Shown one piece after another: positions 53,424 through 64,000 of a stretch of 64,000 nucleotides of DNA. Every line of letters starts with the position of its first letter. Position 1 is the stretch's first letter. Origin of the DNA: Erythrophleum ivorense (Eukaryota > Streptophyta > Magnoliopsida > Fabales > Fabaceae). The DNA lies in NCBI GenBank assembly GCA_026724425.1, contig JAIUCV010000090.1, positions 744,001 through 808,000 of the forward strand. Direction: 5' to 3'. The position numbers and the translations under genes are program-made. The notes below the pieces were generated by a model that searched no databases, had not been told where the DNA came from, and worked only from the letters and a program-made list of their open reading frames with translations.

Positions 53424-54825
53424 TGAAACAACCGACATTTTTTTATATCTTTAAATAAATAAATCAATCAATTCAACAATGATCAACGGAAGCAAATAAC
53501 AAAAGCAAATAAGCCTAACAACTTAGATGAATTCAAATAAAACAATAAATCCTATCATCCTCTCCTTCGGCCTCGATTCCACGATCACACTTTACTTTTA
53601 CCTGCATCACATGGCAAAAAGAGATGCGTGAGTATTATCATAAATACTCAGTGAGACGATCACTCTGTCTACAGGCCATTTACGCAATTTCTAGACCATT
53701 TTAAGTCTTTTAAATATTTTCCACAATTATTAAATAATTTTCCACATCGATAAACCACATTAATAATTCTCATAATTATTAAAATACTTTCTCATAAACA
53801 TTAGATAATTCTCATAATTAAATAAATAGTTTTTATCACTTAAATCATTTACCACAACTATTAAATAATTTCCCACAAATTATTAACATCACTTCCACAA
53901 TATAATCCATCAATTAATTACTTAAACCACCATTAAATAATTAATGACACTTACGATAATTATCCCAATTATTAAATATTTTCACACACTTAAATCACAT
54001 TCAAATAATTATTAAATAATTCTCAAAATTAAATAATAATATTAATTAATTATTAATTCGAAAATAATTAATTAAACCAATTAAATAACCACTTACTTCA
54101 ATTAAACCATTTAAATCGATTTTAACCAACATTTCCAATTTCAATTCGATTTAAACCGGAATGCCTGACCGAACCAGACTGGTGTCGATCGACACCATCA
54201 CTTGGTGTCGATCGACACTCGTTCGACAGAGCGATTCCGAGTTCGATTCAACAACAACGCAAACACAGAAAATCAAGGTAATTCAACACAGATACGAATC
54301 AAACACACAATCATCACGAAATCATCACATAAACTCTTCAAAACTCAAGAACACACCAAATCAACAATCAACAATCGCCCATCTAGAAACTACGGACCTA
54401 CAGTCACGCACTCACCTCGACAACGGATTGAAAAGGGGAAAACGAGAAAACGATGAACAGTAATCCCGATGAACAGTACGCGATGAACAGTAACTCCGGC
54501 GATGAACAGTATACGGCGATGAACAGTAACTCCGGCGATGAACAGTACTCTGTATGAACAGTATACGACGATGAACAGTAATTCCGGTGATGAACAGTAA
54601 CTCCGGATGAACAGTACTCTGCGATGAACATTGCTTCGTGATGAACAGTGCGCGGCTGCCTTCTATTTATTCACGAAACTTAGGGCTTTTACACAAAACC
54701 AGTCCAAACCGGACAATTGAAATCAAACCGAAAACAATTTTCTTAACCGGTGTCGATCGACACCAATCCGTGGTGTCGCTCGACACCACACAAAAATTCT
54801 AAATCTTTGGTTTACGGATGTTACA
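53424..54825 (-). repeat. 5' LTR of element I
   Basis: This resembles 47722-49174 but lacks about 40 bp after the poly-T and has one fewer ATCATCACGA unit near 54310. It carries four palindromes and the GATGAACAGTA array. Confidence 0.85.
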
Positions 54826-54830
54826 TGGCC

Positions 54831-56237
54831 TGACTGACTGGTCTGGCCCACCTCTGCCGAAGTATAAACTCTCGGCGCTCCACCCGACTGCAATGCCGCA
54901 ACCTGCGCTGCTGACTGAATAGCCAACGGCTGAATCGCCGCTGCCACTGCTCTCTGCTGCAACTTGGGACACATTGTCTTGATATGCCCCGGCTCCCTGC
55001 AGTAGAAGCACACTGTAGTCTCTCTGGATCCCGCCCTCTTGGGGCAAGTCGCAACTCTGTGATCCAGACTCCCACAACCAAAACACCCACCCGTACTCGG
55101 GCTACTAGCAGATATCTCCTCTGCTCTCCTCTTCTGGCCCTGCGCAGGCCTACTGCCCCTGCCATAACCAGAACTGTAACCTCTGCGCTGCTGATGCTGC
55201 TGCTGACCCCGAGGATGGGTAGCAGGAGCAACTGCAACTGGAACAACTGCCGAACTCACCGGCTCACGCAAATCCTCCTCGATGGAAGCTGCCAACTCCA
55301 CTAAGCCCGCTCTAGTGTGGTACATACCACCTCTGCACTGAGTCCTGATGTTCCTCCGAAGTCCCTAAAGAAACCTCGATGTCAATGCCCGCTCACTAAT
55401 CAGCTCACCACCCGAATGAACCAACAACCTACAGAACTCTGCATCATACTCCCGTACAGGCCTCTCACCCTGCGTCAAGTCTAAAAACCTCAACTGCAGC
55501 CTGTCACGAGCCTCCTGAGGGAAAAACTTGTGGTTGAACTCCTCGACGAAGTCAACCCAAGTCCAAACCTCTCTCCTGGTCCTAACAGACCTCCACCACA
55601 AATGTGCATCACCCCCAAGGTAGTGCACTGCCAACTCGACCTGAAACTGCTCTGGACAACGAACAGAATCGAAGTTCCTTTCCAACCTCTGACGCCACTC
55701 GTCAGCCTGCTCTGGAGTAACACCGCCCTCAAACGTAGGCGTGTCAATCCTCTGCATCTCCCTCATCATCTCACGATAAGGCGAAAACCCAACTGCAACA
55801 CCCTGCTGCACCGCAGCCTCCTGCTGCTCAACAAAACCGGCACCAACATGTGCCCCGGCACCAACCCGTGCCCCGGCCGCTGGAGGTGCAACCGGAGCCT
55901 GCTGTGGAACTGCCTGAGGAAGACGTGCCAACAACTGCGTCAGTAGCCCCACAATCAACTCTCCCTGAGCTAAAGCAGCGCCCCCACCGGGAACCGCTCC
56001 AGCTCTTGCGCCATCACTGGCACCTGAGTTAGCCCCACCGGCCAACGAAACAGACTGTGTCACCGACGCTGCCGCCACACTAGGCGCTGCACTCTCTACG
56101 GAAACCTCAGCCTCTGGCACTCCACGACCAGCACCCCGACCTCCACGACCCGCTGCTCGCCCACCGCGACCAGCTCCTCTGCCCCCACGGGCTGCACCGC
56201 GACCACGACCACGGCCACGACCACGACCTGCGTCCAT
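54831..56237 (-). pseudogene. gag: Gag of element G with one amber codon
   Basis: From ATG 56237 the frame runs to a TAG at 55365-55367, where relatives have CAG (FLQGL), then is open again to 54831, where I interrupts it. The RG-rich N-terminus, capsid and both CCHC knuckles are present. It is otherwise very close to the Gag of C and H. The primer site is altered to TGGTATCAAAGC (56441-56452). Confidence 0.87.
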
Positions 56238-56455
56238 CTCTCTGCACTACCACCAAGTACAGAAAAAGAGCAAAGTCAACACACAAGCACAAAACACAAC
56301 ACACCAAATATCCAACTCACTTACGCGCGGAAAACTGGAAGACCGAGAGGATGAGACTAAACCACTAACTGACTAACTCACATAATCAATTAAACACATA
56401 GTCCAATCCACTCAATGCTAACAGTCCTAAAACCGTATACGCTTTGATACCAAAA

Positions 56456-57795
56456 TGAAACAACCAAGCTTTTTTTTTTTTTTTATAAATGATTATAATA
56501 ATTATCAATGCGGAAATTCTCAGAAAGAAACAAATAATATTAAATCATAAAAAGCCGTTCAACAAATAACCAATAAAGAATAAAACCAATAAAACCAATA
56601 AGCAACCTAAACACCAGGTTTGCTACATTATTAAAAATAAAGACTGACAACCTAAATCAGGAATTCCTTGTCAACCACAACAATAAAGCCAGAATCAAAT
56701 TCCTAATCTCATCATCCTCTTCTCTCGGTCTCTTTCCGCGGAAGAACATTGCTGTTACCTGCATCACATTGGAATAGAGATGCGTAAGTATTATCATAAA
56801 TACTTAGTGAGTGGATCATCCTGCCTACAGGCCAATTACGTCAAACACTAGACAATACATCATAATAATCAACAACAATAACAATGCTCAACAATATCAA
56901 CAACAACAGTATAAACCTTCCCTGTCAGGAAACACCCACGTTTCCTGACACCCAGGTCGGTGTCGACCGACACCTCTATGGTGTCGATCGACGCCAGCCT
57001 TCTGAGTGTCGATCGACACTCAACGAGTGTCGCTCGACACCAACTCGACGCACAGAAACCAACAGCAACGAAAATCGCATAAACACACAATTTTTGTGGG
57101 ATTCAACCCCCACATCGATCAAACAACAATGAAACTCGACCATAACTCATGAACAACTCGAAAAACTCATCAACAACTCGAAATCAATCAAACGTTAATG
57201 ATTTAACGGACCTACAGTCACGCACTCACCTTAGAACGGATTGAAAGGAAGGAGAAGAGATGAAACAACAACAACAAGCCTCAGAAACTCCACAAAACTC
57301 CTCCAAACTCTCAAAATCAACTCTGGAACTTGCTTTTCTCGAAAAAGTTACTTCTCCACGCGGCCACGAGCTTTTTATTCGAGAAATAGGGTTTCCACGC
57401 CCTAAACCAGACAGAACCAGCCGACTTGAATCAAACCGGTCGATTTCACCATAACCGGTGTCGATCGACACCCTTCCTTGGTGTCGGTCGACACCCATCG
57501 ACCAAACCCACTCAAACCACAATCGAACGCGCAATCGACTTAAACCGGAATTGATTTCTCAAACCGGTGTCTATCGACACACCCTTTGGTGTCGATCGAC
57601 ACTAAGGATTCATAAGCTTTTCACACACTTTCTTCGAGATAAATGAACCTTAGACCAACTGTTCAACAATCAAACAAGAACATGTACAATTAATCCTCGA
57701 TTCGCACCTCAAAGAGCATATGTAATCGACTCCCGAACCCCTAATGTCGTCCGATACCAACTCTAAACACAACTTTCTGGTTCGTGGATGTTACA
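56456..57795 (-). repeat. 5' LTR of element G
   Basis: This complete 1340-bp LTR lacks the receptor-kinase patch. The inverted repeat is at 56933-56960; palindrome clusters are at about 56960-57045 and 57455-57605. Confidence 0.9.
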
Positions 57796-58288
57796 ATGTC
57801 TTTCCGCATATACGATTTTGATTTTCCATAGAAATTTCTCATACGAGAATATTACTAGTTACAAAAAAAATGCTAGTTAGAAAGGTGTAAAAACTTTACA
57901 TCACTACTCATATATATATTGAATTCAGATTTTTGGTTCCTTTAGTAATTTAAAGCTTGGTCGATAAATATGTCAATTGTTTATTCTCATTTTTTATTTT
58001 TCAACATGTAATTAAAAAAATATATACTTATAAAACTGAGTTTGCAATATCGTTAAATCAAGTATTATATATGTCTATATATTTAGGGTTGCCCTTTTGT
58101 CTATCTAATATATTGATATTCAAATAATTGTAGTAAAATTAATGATATTTGTACTTTTACTGAGTTCATTAATTACACATTTATAAATACTTATTTTTTA
58201 AAAATAAATATAGTAACTTAAAAGAGAATAGTTTCTCAAACGTTTTGTTGATAAGAAATAAAAACATTGATTATATTATTAACCTTTG
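57796..58288 (+). repeat. Spacer and partial promoter of a fourth downstream defensin-like unit
   Basis: This continues the spacer cut at 37871 and corresponds to 10075-10558. It stops at CTTTG (58284-58288), which corresponds to position 8902, 137 bp before the ATG of gene 1. The GTAAC word, TATA box and gene 4 itself would lie beyond element J, outside the window. Confidence 0.8.
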
Positions 58289-58507
58289 TGAAACAACCAA
58301 GCTTTTTTTTTTTTTTTTAATTATCGATGCCGAAAATTCTCGAAAGAAATCAATAATATTAAAACACAAATAACCGTTCAACAAATCAACCAATAACCAA
58401 TAAAACCAATAATAAACTCTAGCAACCTAAACACCAGGTTTGCTACATTATTAAAATCAAGCTAACACCCTAACAACGAATTCCGTGCTAGCCACAACAA
58501 GATTGCC
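58289..58507 (-). mobile_element. Element J: LTR end fragment, continues outside window
   Basis: TGAAACAACCAAGC with a long T-run opens a minus-strand LTR of the C/F type. It is interrupted by K after TTGCC (58503-58507). The rest is not in the window. Confidence 0.75.
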
Positions 58508-58764
58508 TGAAACAACCAAGCTTTTTTTTTTTTTTTATAACTTAAACAATTCTAGCGGAAGTCTTAAAATAAATAATTCAATAAATCATAAATCAATTCA
58601 ACAACGGAAGTCAATAATCAAATAAATCAAATGAATCAAATATCAAATAATTCTAACAACTTAAGCAAAAAGAATAAAACATAAATCCTATCATCCTCTT
58701 CTTCGGCCTTGATTCCGCGCTTAAACATTTCTACCACCTGCATCACAGGAAAGGAGATGAGTAT

Positions 58765-60838
58765 CATCAGCTACCTGATACTCAGAACTCGGTACTCGTG
58801 ATGCATCAATCAGACTCTGATCACTCTCCTGAGCCACTCTGATCCTGCTCAACAAATCTGCCTGATCAACTGCCTCTAAACCCAAAGGCTCCTGCGAAAT
58901 AGCACAAAGGCGCAAAGTGCTAATCTCGCCCACCAATGCCTCCACATCCTGATCTAAAGCCGAATCACACCTCCGTCGACTCAAAGCATCTGCCACTAGG
59001 TTAGCCTTGCCCGGATGATAGATGATCTCCAAGTCATAATCCGCTAAGAACTCAACCCAGCGCGTCTGTCTCGCATTCAGCATCGGCTGAGTAAAAATGT
59101 GCTTAAGACTCTTGTGGTCAGTGAAGATCTGAACTGAACCACCATACAAATAAGACCTCCAGATCTTAAGCGCAAAGACCACCGCTCCCAACTCTAGATC
59201 ATGGGTAGGACGGTTACGCTCGCTCCCCTGCCACTGTCTCGAAGCGTAAGCAATAACTCTGCCCTCCTGCATAAGCACACAACCCAGACCAATACCTGAA
59301 GCATCAATGTACACTGCATAAGGCTTCCCTGGCTCGGGTAACGCCAAAACAGGTGTACTAGTCAAATACTCCTTGAGCTTCTCAAAGCTCTCCTCACACT
59401 CAGGCGTCCACACAAAAGGAACATCCTTCCTAGTCAACTGCGTCATCGGCTGCGCCATACTCGCAAAACCCTTGACGAATCTCCTGTAATAACCTGCTAA
59501 CCCAAGAAAGCTCCTGATCTCGGTAGCACTACTAGGTCTAGGCCAATCTCTGATGGCCTCTATCTTCGCCGGATCTACAGACACACCCTCCGCAGAAACA
59601 ATATGCCCGAGAAAACCCATCTCTCGCTGCCAGAAACTGCACTTGCTCAACTTAGCATACAGCTTCTGCTCTCGAAGCTTCTCCAGAACCAACCTCAAAT
59701 GAGTCTCATGCTCCTCAGGACTCCTCGAATAAACCAAAATGTCGTCGATGAAGATGATGACAAACACATCCAAATACTCCCTGAATACGTCGTTCATCAA
59801 CCTCATGAATGCCGCAGGCGCATTCGTCAAACCGAAAGGCATAACCACAAACTCAAAATGCCCATAACGTGTCCTGAAAGCAGTCTTGCGGATATCCGCC
59901 TCATCTATCGGGATCTGATGATAACCCGATGCCAAATCTATCTTGGAGAACCAAGTAGCACCCGTCAACTAATCGAACAACTCGTCAATCCTCGGGAGAG
60001 GGTACCTGTTCTTCACAGTTACTCGGTTCAGTCCCCGGTAATCAATACACAGCCGGAAACTCCCATCCTTCTTCTTCACAAACAGAACTGGTACTCCCCA
60101 CGGTGAAACACTCGGTCGAATGAACCCTTTGCTCAAAAGGTCGTCTAGCTGCTTCTTCAGCTCTGCCAACTCTGCTGGAGCCATCCTGTAAGGCGTCTTG
60201 GATATCGGCGCTGTCCCCGGCTCTAACTCAATCGTGAAAGGATCTGACCGCGAAGGTGGCAACCCCGTCAACGACTGAAAAACCTCTGGAAACTCTCGAA
60301 CCACCCGAATATCCTCAAAAACCACCTCACCACTGGACTCCGCCATAGAGATCGTCGCCAAATAGGCCTCACAGCCTCGCTCAATCAACTGCTCTGCCTG
60401 AATCGCCGAGATCACTATGCTCCCGGAAGTCGGTCTCACACCCTGAAACACTAACCTCCCGCCATCACGCTCAAAAACCACTCTGCCTCTGTAGCAATCC
60501 AGATAAACCCGGTAAAAAGACAACCAGTCCATCCCCAGAATGACGTCATATAACTCCACCGGACTAATCACCAAATCCGCTGGCATCGACTGCCCCGCAA
60601 TCTGAATATCAACGCCTCTAGCACGGCCCGAAGTAGCCAGGAAACCACCTCCAGCCACCTTGACCATGCCTGCACGCTCACCCGCACTGTTCCGGATGCC
60701 ACTACTCTCGGCCCACTCCGGAGTGATGAAGCAATTAGATGCTCCAGAATCGAACAAAACGTGTGACTGAACGCCACCGACTAACAAGGTCCCTACACAT
60801 TTAAAACTATGAGACCCTGCTAATCCCATCACAGGCAA
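58765..60838 (-). pseudogene. pol: Pol of K: protease, RT and RNase H, one amber codon
   Basis: The frame follows gag after one TAG. Protease (FDSGAS) and the first half of RT are open from 60838 to a TAG at 59969-59971 (relatives CAG), then RT with FIDD, RNase H (YIDAS, ADALSRR) and the linker run open to the deletion junction near 58765. Sequence identity to E is clearly lower than among C, E and H, so this is a distinct subfamily. The integrase is absent. A possible gag-pol intron has donor CACAG/GTACAT and acceptor TTAGCAG/GG and would also restore frame. Confidence 0.85.
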
Positions 60839-60853
60839 AATATTGCAAACAAA

Positions 60854-62239
60854 CTATAACCACAAATAACTTAGGGAATTTACGAACTCTGAGTCAATAA
60901 ATGTACCTGTGATCTGCCCGCCCTGACTCGACTGGCCAACCTCTGTAGAAGAGTAGACTCTCGGTCCCGGCCCCAACTGGCCCACTGGCTGAACCGCTGC
61001 CACCTGAGTCACTGGTCGAGCCGCTATCGGCTGAACTGCTGCCACTGTCAAACTCTGCATCTTGGGACACCTCGGCCTGATATGTCCCGACTCTCCGCAA
61101 TGGAAACACACCCTAGTATCCCTAGTATCCCGAGGCACCTCCTTCTTGGGACAACTATACACTCGGTGCTCCATACTGCCGCACCCGTAACACGAACCAC
61201 GAGGAAAACGGCTGCCGGAAGAAGACTCCTCCCGACTCCTCTTCTGACCCTGTGCAGGCCTGCTGCCCCTGCCAGAACCAGAACCAACACTCGAACTACG
61301 GCGCTGCTGCGACTGCTGCTGCTGACTCCGAGGCTGGATAGCAGGAGCATCCGCAGACGGCACCACCACCGGACCAGCCTGCTCACGAAGGTCCTCCTCA
61401 ATAGAAGCTGCCAGCTCCACTAGCTCAGCTCTCACGGTATAGTCACGACCTCGGCACTGAGTCTTGATGCTCAGACGAAGCCCCTGAAGGAACCTCTGCA
61501 TAACACTGCGCTCGCCGCCTACACCGGGACCAGAATGCACCACTAGCCTGCTAAACTCTGCGTCGTACTCACGCACTGAACGGTCTCCCTGCGTCAAAGC
61601 GATAAACCGCAGATGAAGTCTATCTCGAGCCTCCTGAGGAAAGTACTTGGCGTCAAACTCCGCCACAAACTCGCCCCAAGTCCAGACAGCTCTCCTGCCC
61701 TGAACAGCCCGCCACCACAAATGCGCGTCACCACTCAAATAGTGGACCGCTAACTCCACCTGATACTGAACTGGACACCTGATCGACTGGAAGTTCCGCT
61801 CCACTCTCGATCCCCACTCATCGGCCTCCTCTGGACCAACTCCGCCTCAAAGAAAGGCGTCCCGATACGCTGCATCTGTCCCATCATCTCTAAATAGGAC
61901 GGATGACCAACCACCGCAGCTCCCTGCTGCCCAACAAAAGCCGCACCCGGCTGACCAAGCACTGCAGCACCCTGCTGCCCAACAAAAGCCGCACCCGGCT
62001 GACCAATCACTGCAGCATCCTGCTGCCCAAACACTGGCGCAACCGACGCCCACACCGGCCTCACTCGCCGCTGAAATAGACTGGGTCACCGACGCAGTCG
62101 CCACACTCGGCACAATACTCTCGCCCGAATCCTCTGGCTCGCCACGACTCCGACCTCCACGACCTCCACGACCTCTGCCACGGCCACGACCGCGGCCTGC
62201 ACCTCGACCTCTACCTCTACCTCGAGCACCACCGTCCAT
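60854..62239 (-). pseudogene. gag: Gag of K with N-terminal frameshifts
   Basis: The start MDGGARGRGRGRG is at 62239. Frameshifts near 62075 and 61850 break the N-terminal half; the capsid and two CCHC knuckles (CYGCGSMEHRVYSC, CFHCGESGHIRPRC) are open in 60854-61804. Between 61900 and 62045 about six copies of a G-Q-Q/P-G-A-A-F/V unit form an in-frame repeat. The stop is TAG. Confidence 0.82.
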
Positions 62240-62391
62240 CTCACTGTATGGAACAAAGAGGTGAGATACAAAACACGAAAACCAACAACACAAACAAAAC
62301 TCACCGCGGAATCTCCTGAAGCCCGAAGAGGATGATACTAAAAACTATCAACCTAGCACGTCCTAAAACCGTCTAGGCTCTGATACCAAAA

Positions 62392-63507
62392 TGAAACAAC
62401 CAAGTTTTTTTTTTTTTTTTATAACTTAAACAATTCTAGCGGAAGTCTTAAAATAAATAATTCAATAAATCATAAATCAATTCAACAACGGAAGTCAATA
62501 ATCAAATAAATCAAATGAATCAAATATCAAATAATTCTAACAACTTAAGCAAAAGGAATAAAACATAAATCTTATCATCCTCTTCTTCGGCCTTGATTCC
62601 GCGTTTAGACATTTCTACCACCTGCATCACAGGAAAGGAGATGCGTAAGTATTATCATAAATACTTAGTGAGACGATCACTCTAGCCACGGGCCAATTAC
62701 GCAATTTCCAGATAATTAAAGTCTTTTAAATAATTTCCACAATTATAAAATATTTTTCCACCATTAGAATAATTCCAAATAATTATTAAATAATTCTCAT
62801 AATTAAATAATAATCTTAATTAATTATTAATCCGAAAATAATTAATTAAACCATTCCAATTAACCATTTAAATTAATTAAAACCATTAAACCGGATTAAA
62901 CCAATTCCAATTCGATTAAACCATCATTCCAATTCAAATCGGATTAAACCAGACAAAACCGGTGGTGTCGACCGACACCAAACTTGGTGTCGATCGACAC
63001 TCGGTCGTCTGCTCGAATCCAAGTGCAACAGATCGGCACTAAAACACAGAATCACCACCAAATCATTCACACACACGATTCAACACAACTATCAGCACGA
63101 AAATCATCACATAACTCAAGAACAACAACTAGAGACAACAATCCATTCATCTAACATCCTAAATCCGGAAATCCCGAACCCACAGTCACGCACTCACCTT
63201 GGATTTGGATTGAAAGGGTGGAAAGGAAGATGAACAGGGAAGAACAACCAGCAAACACCTCAGAAACTTCACAAATCTCCACAAACTCTCCCAAAATCGC
63301 CCAAGAACACTTCTGTCTCGAAAAACGAGCTTTCCCAGCGGCTGCTCGACTTTTAAAACGCGACCTAGGGTTTCCGACCCGAACCGACCCGATTCCAGCG
63401 ACTTAAATCAAACCGGAAATACGATTTCGGACCGGTGTCGATCGACACCACCTTGGTGTCGCTCGACACCCCTCGAAAACTCAGAACTTTGGTTTACGGA
63501 TGTTAAA
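62392..63507 (-). repeat. LTR shared by K (as 5' LTR) and L (as 3' LTR)
   Basis: A primer site (62377-62388) lies on one side and a polypurine tract with 3' untranslated sequence on the other. This is the arrangement left by unequal recombination between LTRs. Palindromes start at 62965, 62987, 63435 and 63456 (spacings 22 and 21). The hairpin is at 62646-62667. The terminal TG has become TT. Confidence 0.8.
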
Positions 63508-64000
63508 ACTCTCCCCCACTAAACTGGATTCGTCCTCGAATCCTAACTCAAAATACGTCTCGCAAGACCAACAATCCGACCTCGCAAGGTCACAACACTG
63601 GAGATCCTCACCTGATCCCCGAGACTCACACTCAATCTTATGTATACGCACGTTCCAAGACATTTTCCTCTTAACTCATTATCCAAACACTCAATTTGGG
63701 GCCACGGCCTCCCAAATGAGTCTCAACCAAACCACTTGTATTGGGGCCACGGCCTCCCAAACAAGTCTGCAACTACCCAAACTGGGGCCACGGCCTCCCA
63801 GATGGGCCAGCCAACGCTTATACCGAAGCCACTGCACTCGGATAAGCTACTCACACTGAAGCCACGGCACTCAGGTAAGTCTGCCAGAGAACCAAAGTCT
63901 CCAAAACGTAATGAGTTATTCAGGCCCGCAGCCCTTAGAGAAAAATTCTTAAACGCTTGTAACAAAAAGATTGAAACGTCTCACGACCCAACTGGTCAAC
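63508..64000 (-). mobile_element. Element L: 3' untranslated region, continues outside window
   Basis: The polypurine tract AGTGGGGGAGAG is next to the shared LTR. At about 63690-63880 are five repeats built on GGGGCCACGGCCTCCCA, related to those at 50870-51060 in I. No gene is seen. Confidence 0.75.

Larger units (their letters stand above)
47722..54825 (-). mobile_element. Element I: decayed, non-autonomous chromovirus relative
   Basis: The ends are TGAAACAACC and GGATGTTACA, with target duplication TGGCC (47717-47721, 54826-54830). The LTRs (47722-49174 and 53424-54825) are close to each other, yet the interior has no intact gene and is a deleted mosaic. This suggests it was copied with the help of other elements, like a LARD-type derivative. 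Confidence 0.85.
37872..57795 (-). mobile_element. Element G: chromovirus without pol, carrying H, I and a receptor-kinase patch
   Basis: The ends are TGAAACAACC (37872) and GGATGTTACA (57795), with target duplication ATGTC at 37867-37871 and 57796-57800. Without H and I about 4.4 kb remains: 3' LTR (37872-38030 and 46486-47615), gag-pol boundary, gag and 5' LTR (56456-57795). A deletion joined LTR U3 to the start of pol and removed all of pol. Confidence 0.87.
58508..63507 (-). mobile_element. Element K: divergent chromovirus subfamily, integrase lost
   Basis: It inserted in the LTR of J. Its 3' LTR is cut after about 255 bp (58508 to about 58762) and joined directly to the RNase H-integrase linker, so integrase, tail and 3' untranslated region are missing. 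The 5' LTR (62392-63507) is complete but continues into the 3' end of another element (L) instead of flanking DNA. Confidence 0.8.

Overview
This window is plant nuclear DNA. The retrotransposon families, the tRNA-Met-type primer sites, the GT-AG introns and a fragment of a CrRLK1L receptor-kinase gene point to a Brassicaceae genome, probably Arabidopsis-like and heterochromatic or pericentromeric; the species cannot be fixed from sequence alone. Over 90 percent is nested LTR retrotransposon. The substrate they landed in is a tandem array of a small two-exon cysteine-rich (defensin-like) gene: three copies are visible (9039-9422, 10698-11075, 37152-37535) plus flanks of two more (1-625 and 57796-58288). 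The peptide resembles the CRP810/AtLURE1 pollen-tube attractant group in exon structure, N-terminal motif and cysteine spacing.

Layout. 1-630: flank of a first defensin-like unit. 631-8516: a chimeric chromovirus-type Ty3/gypsy element (A, TSD ACTAC). 8517-11299: defensin-like units 1 and 2. 11300-36850: element C (plus strand), whose 5' LTR holds element F (minus, 11372-23597, TSD GATTA), whose own LTR holds the young intact element E (minus, 12459-20898, TSD GCTTG). C is also split at its pol stop codon by element D (29872-36766, TSD TGGAG), an unrelated Athila/Tat-like element carrying only gag and protease. The 3' LTR of C is lost at a scarred junction near 36850-36880. 36877-37871: defensin-like unit 3. 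37872-57795: element G (minus, TSD ATGTC), carrying H (plus, 38031-46485, TSD CCAGG) in one LTR and the decayed element I (minus, 47722-54825, TSD TGGCC) at the gag/pol boundary; the same LTR of G carries a patch of about 500 bp copied from a receptor-kinase gene. 57796-58288: flank of a fourth downstream defensin-like unit, cut in its promoter by element J (58289-), which carries K (58508-63507), joined through a shared LTR to element L (63508-64000).

The main family (A, C, E, F, G, H, I, J, K) is a Tekay/Del-like chromovirus: Gag with an Arg/Gly-rich N-terminus and two CCHC knuckles, then protease, reverse transcriptase, RNase H, integrase and a chromodomain-like tail. Gag and Pol share a frame and are separated by one TAG, which lies inside a possible 81-nt intron. 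The LTRs of about 1.35 kb carry several conserved non-coding structures: pairs of 14-16 bp palindromes of consensus GTGTCGNNCGACAC spaced 20-23 bp apart, an 11-bp inverted repeat, a covarying 8-bp hairpin, and a probable 465-nt 5'-UTR intron that encloses them. Only E appears structurally competent. Coordinates, TSDs and motif spacings were read directly from the sequence; family names rest on remembered motifs and were not checked by search.
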